From an uncultured Rhodospirillaceae bacterium (lineage in GTDB: Bacteria > Pseudomonadota > Alphaproteobacteria > Rhodospirillales > Casp-alpha2): 64,000 nucleotides of DNA. Positions within the stretch are counted from its first letter, which is position 1. Every line of letters begins with the position of its first letter. The position numbers and the translations under genes are program-made. The DNA lies in contig CAJWCU010000017.1 of assembly GCA_913030825.1 (NCBI GenBank), positions 1 through 64,000 on the forward strand, written 5' to 3'. Shown in pieces: positions 35,416-43,130 of the stretch. The notes below the pieces were generated by a model, which saw only the letters and a list, made by a program, of their open reading frames with translations, made no database searches and was not told the DNA's origin.

Positions 35416-37785
35416 GTGCCTGATGAAGGCCGCGCCGAGGTAATTCCGCCGACCGTGCCGAAAGGCCCGGGCAAGCCAGGTATTTTCGGTCGCGTGCTGC
35501 GGGCGATTGGCCGGGGGCTTTATCGATTTCTGCGCGGTACGATCCGTCTTGAACGGGTCGTCGGCTATGTGCTGCTGGCCGGCTTCATCACGCTTTATGT
35601 CGCCAATCCCCAACCCGTCGAATTCCTGCGTCTGAAGGGCTTCGATTTCTATCAGCAGATGAAGCCGCGCGAAATTCCGCCGCCGGAACGCAAACCCGTC
35701 ACCATCATCGATCTTGATGAAAAGAGCCTGGGCGAAATCGGCCAATGGCCTTGGCCGCGCGACGTCATCGCGCAACTGGTCCAGAACCTGATGCAGATGG
35801 GCGCCGTGGAGGTGGCCTTCGATATTGTCTTTGCCGAACCCGACAGAATGAATCCGTCCGCCATCGCCGATGCGTTGAAGGGCCTGGACGAAGAAACCAA
35901 GAACAAGATCCGCCAGTTCAAATCGAACGACGAAATCTTCGCCGAGACGATTAAGCGCTCGCGTGTCGTGCTCGGTCAATCGACCGTGGAAAACGAGCTT
36001 GAGGGCGTCAAGCTGCCGCCGGTCAAGAAATCCATCGCCGTGCGCAAGATCGGCCCGAACGTGCCCGACCCGTTGGACCTGCTGCCCAGCTTCCCGGCTT
36101 TGGTGCGCAACGTGCCGATCATCGAACAGGCGGCCGGTGGGCGCTTCGGCGGGCACGGCATCTTTTCGATCATTCCCGAACAGGACGGCATCATCCGGCG
36201 CATCCCGTCGCTGTTCGTTCAGGGCAAGGACATGTTCCCGGCGCTCAGCGTCGAAATGCTGCGGCTCGCCACCGGGCGGCCGACGATCCTGGTCAACGTC
36301 AACCAGGCCGGCATCATGTCGATCGGCATCGCCCGCGGCCTGACGATCCCGACGGACCGGAACGGCCGGATGTGGCCGTATTTTTCGAAGTCGGATAAGG
36401 AAAAATACGTCTCGGCGGTCGACGTGCTGAACGGCACGGTCGACCCGGCGATGATCAAGGGCAAACTGACGATCCTGGGGACCAGCGCCATCGGGCTTAA
36501 GGATATTCGGTCCATCCCGACGGAAAGCAACATTCCGGGGGTCGAGGTCCATGTTCAGATCATCGAGACCGTGCTCAACAAGGCGTATCTCAACCGGCCC
36601 AACTTTGCCCAGGGGGTGGAGTTGGCGGTCATCCTGTTCGGCGGTCTGGCGATGATCGTCCTGGTGCCTTGGTTGGGCGCTCTTTGGACCTTCATGGTTT
36701 TCGCCGTGACGACGGCCGGCGTGAGTTACGGCAGTTGGTATGCCTTCGCCGAGCACCGAATGCTGATCGACGCGGTCTATACCCTGATCGCGATTTTCCT
36801 TCTGTATTCGACGCTGACCTACCTCAACTACGTCCGTGAAGAAGGCCAGAAGAAACAGGTGCGCGGCGCCTTCGCCCACTATCTGTCGCCGGACATGGTC
36901 GAACAATTGGCGGAAAACCCGGACAGCCTGAAACTGGGCGGTGAAATGCGCGATTTGACGTTGCTGTTCTGCGACGTGCGCGGGTTCACGACGATTTCCG
37001 AACAATTCGATCCGGTCGGCCTGACCGCCCTGATCAACAAGCTGCTGACGCCCCTGACCAACGCCATCCTGGAACGCCGCGGCACCATCGACAAATACAT
37101 GGGCGACTGCATCATGGCGTTCTGGAACGCGCCGTTGGACAACGAGAACCACGCCATCGACGGCTGCCGATCGGCCCTCGCCATGCTGGCCGAGATGGAG
37201 CCGCTCAACGCCCGCCTGGAACAGGAAGCCAAGGAAGAAGGCCGCAAGCACGTACCGCTGAAGGTCGGCCTGGGCCTCAACTCCGGTCCGGCGGTTGTCG
37301 GCAACATGGGCTCGGACCAGCGCTTCGACTATTCCGTTCTGGGCGATACGGTCAACCTGGCCGCCCGTCTGGAAGGCCAATCCAAATCCTACGGCATGAA
37401 CGTGGTCATCGGCGCCTCGACCTACGCCGAAGTGAAGGACTCGCTGGCCTGCATCGATCTGGATTTCATCCGGGTCAAAGGCAAGCTGGAAGGTGTCTAC
37501 ATTTATGGCCTGCTGGGTGACGAAGAGGTCGCGCAGAAGCCCGAGTTCAAGGACCTGCAGAAGCTCATCTACGACGCACAGGAAGCCTACCGTCACCAAA
37601 AATGGGACGAAGCCCAGACCATGTTCGACGAAATCCGCCGCCGCGGCAACGACGAGAACAAGTGCTGGGACCTGGAAGCGAACCTGGACGTGCTCTGCGA
37701 CGTTTACGATGAACGTATCGCCGAATACCGCGTCAATCCGCCGGCCGCCGATTGGGACGGCGTCTTCGTCGCGACCACCAAGTAA
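35416..37785 (+). CDS. CHASE2-domain class III adenylate/guanylate cyclase with C-terminal TPR-like region
   Basis: 789 aa from the GTG at 35416, preceded by GAGGGG. One membrane helix (YVLLAGFITLYVANP) is followed by a periplasmic CHASE2 sensor (residues about 70-390) with VTIIDLDEKSLGEIGQWPWPRDV. Three membrane helices come next. The cyclase domain is at about 490-680: LLFCDVRGFTTISEQ and KYMGDCIMAFWNAP give the two metal-binding Asp, and LGDTVNLAARLEGQSK the transition-state region. The last 100 residues resemble a TPR (LIYDAQEAYRHQKWDEAQTMF) and end WDGVFVATTK. It should make a cyclic nucleotide in response to a periplasmic signal. The related cyclase at 43.1-45.6 kb has the same tail. 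Confidence 0.92.
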   Translation: MPDEGRAEVIPPTVPKGPGKPGIFGRVLRAIGRGLYRFLRGTIRLERVVGYVLLAGFITLYVANPQPVEFLRLKGFDFYQQMKPREIPPPERKPVTIIDLDEKSLGEIGQWPWPRDVIAQLVQNLMQMGAVEVAFDIVFAEPDRMNPSAIADALKGLDEETKNKIRQFKSNDEIFAETIKRSRVVLGQSTVENELEGVKLPPVKKSIAVRKIGPNVPDPLDLLPSFPALVRNVPIIEQAAGGRFGGHGIFSIIPEQDGIIRRIPSLFVQGKDMFPALSVEMLRLATGRPTILVNVNQAGIMSIGIARGLTIPTDRNGRMWPYFSKSDKEKYVSAVDVLNGTVDPAMIKGKLTILGTSAIGLKDIRSIPTESNIPGVEVHVQIIETVLNKAYLNRPNFAQGVELAVILFGGLAMIVLVPWLGALWTFMVFAVTTAGVSYGSWYAFAEHRMLIDAVYTLIAIFLLYSTLTYLNYVREEGQKKQVRGAFAHYLSPDMVEQLAENPDSLKLGGEMRDLTLLFCDVRGFTTISEQFDPVGLTALINKLLTPLTNAILERRGTIDKYMGDCIMAFWNAPLDNENHAIDGCRSALAMLAEMEPLNARLEQEAKEEGRKHVPLKVGLGLNSGPAVVGNMGSDQRFDYSVLGDTVNLAARLEGQSKSYGMNVVIGASTYAEVKDSLACIDLDFIRVKGKLEGVYIYGLLGDEEVAQKPEFKDLQKLIYDAQEAYRHQKWDEAQTMFDEIRRRGNDENKCWDLEANLDVLCDVYDERIAEYRVNPPAADWDGVFVATTK

Positions 37786-37845
37786 TTTCGAACAATCCGA
37801 AGATGCATGCCCGGTGCGGCTTGACCGCACGGTGGGCCGTGGCGC

Positions 37846-40563
37846 CTATTTGCCGGCTTGGACCCGGGCGGCGGGCGTGAGGTCTAGCGTCGCCTCGACC
37901 ACCGGCTCGTCCGGCAGGCGGCGGACGCGGAAGCCCAGGTTGCGGACCATGTCCAGCATCGGGTGGTTTTCCGACATGACCTGGCCGACCATGGTCTTGG
38001 TGCCGCGCGACCGGCAATAGGCGATCATCTTTTCCATCATCTTATGGCCCAGGCCCTGACCCTTGAGGTCCGAGCGCACGATGACCGCGAACTCGCAAGT
38101 TTCGTTGTCCGGGTCGGTCACCGTGCGGACGACGCCCAGGGTCTCGCGTTCGACCGTGCCGTCGATGCCCGGTTTCTCGACGCTGGCGATGAAGGCCATC
38201 TCGCGGTCGAAATCGATCTGTGTCAGGCGGGCGATTTCCGAATGGGGAAATTCGCGGACCAAGCCGAAGAAGCGGAAACGGATGTCTTCCGGCGTCAGGC
38301 GGGAAATGAACTCGCGGTGTTCCGGTTCGTCCTCGGGCCGGATCGGGCGCAGCAGCACCTTCGTCCCGTCCTTCAACGTAAACGGTTCTTCCAGTTCCTG
38401 GGGATAAGGGCGGATCGCCAATTCGCGGGACTGGTCCGCGCCCGGGCTGGCGACGCGGATGCGGGCGTCCAGCGCCAGCACGCCGTTCTCGTCGGCCAGC
38501 AGCGGGTTGATGTCCAACTCGGCGATTTCCGGGATATCGACGATCATCTGGGAAATTTGCACCAGCGTAAGGCAGAGCGCATCCAGGTCCACGGGCGGCC
38601 GGTCGCGGTAACCCTGCAGCAGCCGCCAGATGCGGGTGCGCGCGATCATGTCCTGGGCCAGATGCATGTTCAGCGGCGGCAGCGCGACCGCCCGGTCGGC
38701 GATCACCTCGACCGCCGTGCCACCTTCGCCGAACAGGATCACCGGCCCGAAGATCGGATCGCAGGTCACGCCGACGATCAATTCGTGCGCGCCCGGCCGG
38801 TCGGCCATCTTCTGCACGGTGAAGCCCTGGATATTGGCATCGGGGAATTTCTCACCGATGGAGGCCAGCATGCGGTCGGCCGAGGCCCTGACGGCCTCCG
38901 CCGTATCCAGGAACAGATCGACCCCGCCGACGTCCGATTTATGGCTGATATCCGGTGACAAAACCTTGAGCGCCACCGGGAAGCCCATGGATTGCGCCTT
39001 CTGGGCGGCGTCCTCGGGCGTCTTGACGATATGGGTTTCGACCGTCGGAATGCCGTAGGCGGCGAGCACGGATTTGGCCTCGGGCTCGCTCATCATGGCG
39101 TCGCCGGTCGCCAGATGACCTTCGATCACCAGGCGCGCGACCGCCGTCGCCGGGTTGAAATGAGCGGGCAGAGAGGCCGGCGTTTCGGTCAGGATTTCCT
39201 GGTTTCGCTTATAGGTGATCAGATGCATGAAGGCGCCGACGGCTTCGCCGGGGGTGTCGTAGGTCGGGATGCCGGCGTCGCGCAGCATCTTGCGCGCGGG
39301 TGCAACCGCTTCTTCGCCGACCCAGTTGGCGAGGATCGGCGCCTTGGTCTCGTGCGAAACGTCGATCACCGCCTGCGCCGCTTCGGTGCTGGAGGCCGTC
39401 GCCGTCGGTGCGTGCATCACCAACACGGCGTCGGATTCCTTGGCTGCGATCAGGGTCTTCAGGGCCCCCGCGTAGCGTTCGGGCGGTGCATCGCCGATGA
39501 TGTCGGCGGGGTTGCCGTGAGACCAGGTCTCCGGCAGGACCTTGTTCAAGGCTTCCTTGGTTTCGTCCGAGAATTCGGCCAGCCGCCCGCCCAATTCCGC
39601 GAGCCGGTCCACCGCCATCACGCCGATGCCGCCGCCGTTGGTGATGACGGACAGTCGGTCGCCCGGGAACTTGGGGGCTCTGGCCAGGGTTTCGACGGCG
39701 GCGAAGATTTCTTCGATGGTGTCGACGCGCAGCATCCCGGCCCGGCGGAAGGCGGCGTCGTACACCGCGTCGGCCCCGGCCAGCGCGCCGGTATGCGAGG
39801 CCGCCGCCTGGGCGCCGGCGCTGCTACGCCCGGCCTTGATGACCAGGACCGGCTTGTTGCGCGCCGCCGCGCGCCCGGCCGACATGAACTCGCGCCGTTC
39901 GTGGATCGATTCCACGTAAAGCAGGATCGCCCGCGTGTGCGGGTCCGATCCCAGATAGTCGAGGACGTCGCCGAAATCCGTGTCCATGGCGTCGCCCATG
40001 GAAATGAAATGGGAAAACCCGATGCCGCGCGCCCGCGCCCAATCCAGCACCGCCGTGCACATGGCGCCGGATTGGCTGGCGAAGGCGATGTTGCCGGGCA
40101 GGGCCGGTAGATGGGCGAAACTGGCGTTCAGGCCGATGCCGGGGACCAGCAACCCTAGGCAGTTGGGGCCCAGAATGCGCAGGCCCACGCCGCGCGCCGT
40201 GGCCAGGATCTTGTCTTGAAGGGTTTCGTCCGCGCCATCGACCTTGCGGTTCAATCCGGCGGTCAGGATGATCGCCGCGCGGGTGCCGCGCTCGGCGATT
40301 TCCTCGATAATCCCGGGCACCGTGTCGGGTGGCGTGCAGATCACGGCGAGGTCTGGGACCTCCGGCAGGTCGGCGACCTGGGCATAGGTCAGCACCCCGG
40401 CGACGGCGCGGTGCTTCGGATTGACCGGCATGATCGGCCCCTCGAACCCGCCTTCCAGCAGATTATGCATGACCAGGTTGCCAACCGCCCCCTTGCGTTC
40501 GGACGCGCCGATCACGGCGACGGAGGTGGGGCGGAAAAGCTTGTCGAGATTTCGAACGGTCAT
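37846..40563 (-). CDS. Acyl-CoA synthetase (NDP-forming)-like/GNAT acetyltransferase fusion (Pat family)
   Basis: 905 aa. Domains in order: CoA-binding (VAVIGASERKGAVGNLVMHNLL), succinyl-CoA-ligase-like (FASQSGAMCTAVLDWA), ATP-grasp (about 480-700, GFPVALKVLSPDISHKSDVGGV, VTCDPIFGPVILFGEGG), and a C-terminal GNAT domain (about 740-890) with the acetyl-CoA loop DLKGQGLGHKMMEKMI. This is the layout of Pat/PatZ protein lysine acetyltransferases, which acetylate acetyl-CoA synthetase and other enzymes. The synthetase part is usually regulatory. It is convergent with the CHASE2 cyclase; in some bacteria Pat is cAMP-controlled, but no cAMP-binding domain is seen here. Confidence 0.9.
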   Translation of the reverse strand: MTVRNLDKLFRPTSVAVIGASERKGAVGNLVMHNLLEGGFEGPIMPVNPKHRAVAGVLTYAQVADLPEVPDLAVICTPPDTVPGIIEEIAERGTRAAIILTAGLNRKVDGADETLQDKILATARGVGLRILGPNCLGLLVPGIGLNASFAHLPALPGNIAFASQSGAMCTAVLDWARARGIGFSHFISMGDAMDTDFGDVLDYLGSDPHTRAILLYVESIHERREFMSAGRAAARNKPVLVIKAGRSSAGAQAAASHTGALAGADAVYDAAFRRAGMLRVDTIEEIFAAVETLARAPKFPGDRLSVITNGGGIGVMAVDRLAELGGRLAEFSDETKEALNKVLPETWSHGNPADIIGDAPPERYAGALKTLIAAKESDAVLVMHAPTATASSTEAAQAVIDVSHETKAPILANWVGEEAVAPARKMLRDAGIPTYDTPGEAVGAFMHLITYKRNQEILTETPASLPAHFNPATAVARLVIEGHLATGDAMMSEPEAKSVLAAYGIPTVETHIVKTPEDAAQKAQSMGFPVALKVLSPDISHKSDVGGVDLFLDTAEAVRASADRMLASIGEKFPDANIQGFTVQKMADRPGAHELIVGVTCDPIFGPVILFGEGGTAVEVIADRAVALPPLNMHLAQDMIARTRIWRLLQGYRDRPPVDLDALCLTLVQISQMIVDIPEIAELDINPLLADENGVLALDARIRVASPGADQSRELAIRPYPQELEEPFTLKDGTKVLLRPIRPEDEPEHREFISRLTPEDIRFRFFGLVREFPHSEIARLTQIDFDREMAFIASVEKPGIDGTVERETLGVVRTVTDPDNETCEFAVIVRSDLKGQGLGHKMMEKMIAYCRSRGTKTMVGQVMSENHPMLDMVRNLGFRVRRLPDEPVVEATLDLTPAARVQAGK

Positions 40564-40728
40564 GGTCGCGCATCCGGCCGGTGGGATCCCCCGGTGGGAT
40601 CCCCAAGTCCCGGCGTGAGAGGTCAGGGGTGATGGTTAGCCTATTCGTGCTGCGTTGCAACAATGAAGTTTGGGTTGCAGGGCTCTCGGGCGTCTTTCTC
40701 TGTATATAGGAAAATTTACGTAAACAGC

Positions 40729-40760
40729 TTGACATTCCTAATTGTCTGCGCGCATATGAT
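40729..40760 (+). promoter_or_regulatory. possible promoter of the peptidoglycan-binding-like gene
   Basis: A perfect TTGACA (40729-40734) is followed by GCATATGAT (40752-40760). Read as GCATAT the spacer is 17, as TATGAT it is 20. The area is AT-rich compared with both neighbours and lies 40 bases before the ATG. Confidence 0.4.
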
Positions 40761-40798
40761 GAATATGTTCATGTTGTGTTCTAAATTGAGGTGCGGTC

Positions 40799-42118
40799 AT
40801 GTCCCTTTATCCCCGAGTGCCCAACCGGCGCGGCAGCCTGCTCGACCCTTTGGACTCGGGCGGGTTCTCGACTCCGGAACCATTGTCCTTGTCCGCGCTG
40901 ACGGCTCCGGTCGGTCCCGGCGGCGCCAACCGCTCGGCCGACGTGGGCCGGGTTGAACACCTTCTGAGCCGCTCGGGCGACCTCGCGCCGAAAGCACGGG
41001 CGGCGCGGGGGCTGTTCGATCCGCCGGTGGAGGCCGGAGTGCGCGCCTTTCAGGTCCGCCGGGGTTTGAAACCCGACGGGTTGCTGAACCCGGGCGGACC
41101 GACGGAAACGGCGCTGGTTCGCCAGGCCGCGCAATTGGAGGGCTTGGCCCCTCGCTCCGCGCCGCCGCGCCTGCCGGGCCTGAGCGGCGAGGGGGCCGCG
41201 TCCAACGCAAGGTCCGTCCGCCATCTGGCGGCGACGCGCGAAAACGGCCTGTTTCCCGATCTGCTGACCCAGGACGCCCGCGCCGGCGGCGGCGACCGCT
41301 CCCTGGCCGTGGACTTTTTCGCCCAGCTGCGCCGCGCGGACTATGAGCGGGCGGAACAAATCCGCCGGGAAATGGCTCTCGATCCCGAAGAAGACCGAAC
41401 CTTCTTCGCCGACGTGGATAAATGGTTGGAAGCCGAAACCTTCGACGAGACGACGCGCCGCCTGGCCGACGGCCCACGCCCCCTGGGCGACGCCGACGAC
41501 AACGACGACGACGGCGGCATCGGCACACCGCCGGACGACGGCGATGATGGCGATGGAGATGATGGGGACGACGACGGCGATGATGGCGAAGAGAATCCGC
41601 CCTACGACCCCGACCATCCGGAACCGGGCGACCCGGACGATCCCGATGAGCCTGAAGAACCGGAACCGGATTGTTCTGATATTCTCACGGCACTACAAGA
41701 AGTGATTCAAGACCTCCATGAGGTCATTGATGAGAAACGTGCAAAACAAGCGGAAATCGCCAGTCATAAACTGATCATTAGCCGCCTTAAGGACAAGCGG
41801 CGGACCGTGCTGGCGCATTCCTCCCCATCGGCGCCGCCATCACCGGATGTCAGCCCTATCCCGAAAGGTCGGATAGGGCGAGTCCTGTATTTTGCCTGGA
41901 GGGCTCTGGAGGGCCTAGAATTTCTGAACTCAGGATACCGAAATTCCGAGGCGGTTGCTGAGGTGCGTGAAATCGATGCCGATATTGCGGCTGAACGGCA
42001 AAAGATCGACGAACTGCGAAAACAACTTGAGGACGTGGAGCGAGGTGAAGAGAATCTGAGGCAATTGGAGGCGACTTTGGAGGAGCGTTTACGAGCCTGT
42101 AGGGCCGGACGGCAATAG
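40799..42118 (+). CDS. Peptidoglycan-binding-domain protein with Asp-rich linker and coiled coil
   Basis: 439 aa. Residues about 45-105 look like a PG_binding_1 domain (LFDPPVEAGVRAFQVRRGLKPDGLLNPGG). No signal peptide is visible. Residues about 230-295 are an extreme acidic linker of Asp, Gly, Pro and Glu. After Cys in PDCSDILTALQE two coiled-coil stretches follow (about 300-330 and 385-435) around a more hydrophobic centre. The last 40% is lower in GC than the first. The acidic repeats recall type I secretion substrates, but no GGxGxDxxx repeats exist. I do not recognise a function. It stands alone with its own possible promoter. Confidence 0.7.
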   Translation: MSLYPRVPNRRGSLLDPLDSGGFSTPEPLSLSALTAPVGPGGANRSADVGRVEHLLSRSGDLAPKARAARGLFDPPVEAGVRAFQVRRGLKPDGLLNPGGPTETALVRQAAQLEGLAPRSAPPRLPGLSGEGAASNARSVRHLAATRENGLFPDLLTQDARAGGGDRSLAVDFFAQLRRADYERAEQIRREMALDPEEDRTFFADVDKWLEAETFDETTRRLADGPRPLGDADDNDDDGGIGTPPDDGDDGDGDDGDDDGDDGEENPPYDPDHPEPGDPDDPDEPEEPEPDCSDILTALQEVIQDLHEVIDEKRAKQAEIASHKLIISRLKDKRRTVLAHSSPSAPPSPDVSPIPKGRIGRVLYFAWRALEGLEFLNSGYRNSEAVAEVREIDADIAAERQKIDELRKQLEDVERGEENLRQLEATLEERLRACRAGRQ

Positions 42119-42178
42119 CCGAGTGTAATGACGCTAGATGACTTCCCGAGATTCAGTAAAACATCAATAGCAGGGAGG

Positions 42179-43072
42179 CTATAATTCGCACCCGTCTGGC
42201 GGGTCGCTCTCGACCCACTGAAGCCGTTTGCGGATTTCTTCCCGATCTTTCGATGAAACCCGTTGGGCCATGGATTTCATGACGGCGTCAATTTCCTTAC
42301 CCGCTCCCAAGGTCGCGGCGCGCAGATACCAGAACATGGCGCAAGTATCGCTTTTCGGCAGAATGTCGCCGGTTTCGTGCCGATGGGCTAAATCGAGTGC
42401 CGCTTCGAGGTTTCCCGATTGCGCCATGACCATCAACTGGCGATGGCCGCGACGCCGGTCTTTGGTGCTTGAGGAACCGAAGCTCCGCGCAATGAACTCC
42501 CATTGTGCCGGTGGATGCCTCAGTTCAATGGAAAATTTGAACAACAGGTTCGCCAAGTCTTGATAGGGGTATTCACCGCCGTTCCTCCGCTCATAGTCCT
42601 TTGCGGACTCGAAGGCTTGTGCGCCGTTCCCTGTGGTCGCCGCTTTGATCCAGGCCACCGCGTCGTCGAACATGGCGATGAAATTGGACGGGTAGTTCTG
42701 CGCGACCAGAATAGCCCTGTTGTCCCGAACGACGACGCCGTATTCCGCGCGGATCGCCGCCAGGCGCAGGAAGGCGGTCATTCGCTCCAGGGCCATCGCA
42801 CCAGCGCGGCCGGCCCGGTAAATGTCGAAGGCCTCAAGGACTGCCAGACTTGGACCGGTGGCGGGAGACCTCGACGCGCCGGAAGCGGATTTTTGCGCTG
42901 CGGGAATCACCAGTGACCCGTCCGTCCAGAAAAACGCCATGAGGAAGGTATCCGGGCCGATGTCGAGTTGAGGGTTACTTGATGCGCGCCAAGAGGCGTT
43001 ACCGTCAGCCTGAAGGAAAAAGGGCATCAGAGCAATCAACGCCAACAGGGAAAAGTTGCATAGCCATCGCAT
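42179..43072 (-). CDS. Secreted protein of unknown function, Sel1-like helical C-terminus
   Basis: 297 aa. The N-terminus LCNFSLLALIALMPFFLQADG is a signal peptide or anchor. The first half is not recognised. The second half (from about 190) has GHRQLMVMAQSGNLEAALDLAHRHETG and CAMFWYLRAATLGAGKEIDAVM, which resemble Sel1-type helical repeats, though no full repeat array is present. It is convergent with the PG-binding gene and has 58 bp to the cyclase gene in front. A role in the envelope is inferred from the export signal only. Confidence 0.65.
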   Translation of the reverse strand: MRWLCNFSLLALIALMPFFLQADGNASWRASSNPQLDIGPDTFLMAFFWTDGSLVIPAAQKSASGASRSPATGPSLAVLEAFDIYRAGRAGAMALERMTAFLRLAAIRAEYGVVVRDNRAILVAQNYPSNFIAMFDDAVAWIKAATTGNGAQAFESAKDYERRNGGEYPYQDLANLLFKFSIELRHPPAQWEFIARSFGSSSTKDRRRGHRQLMVMAQSGNLEAALDLAHRHETGDILPKSDTCAMFWYLRAATLGAGKEIDAVMKSMAQRVSSKDREEIRKRLQWVESDPPDGCEL

Positions 43073-43130
43073 GATGCGACTATTCTAATCGCCTCACGCG
43101 ACGGGGCAAGCGCGGCGGTCGGGCAGGGGG

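Noticed and set aside
35215-37830. 871-codon open frame antisense to the CHASE2 cyclase
   Set aside because: Composition-driven shadow; the plus-strand cyclase has all domains and metal residues.
40799-42118. RTX-type substrate of the nearby type I secretion system
   Set aside because: No GGxGxDxxx repeats and no C-terminal secretion signal pattern; the acidic linker alone is not enough.
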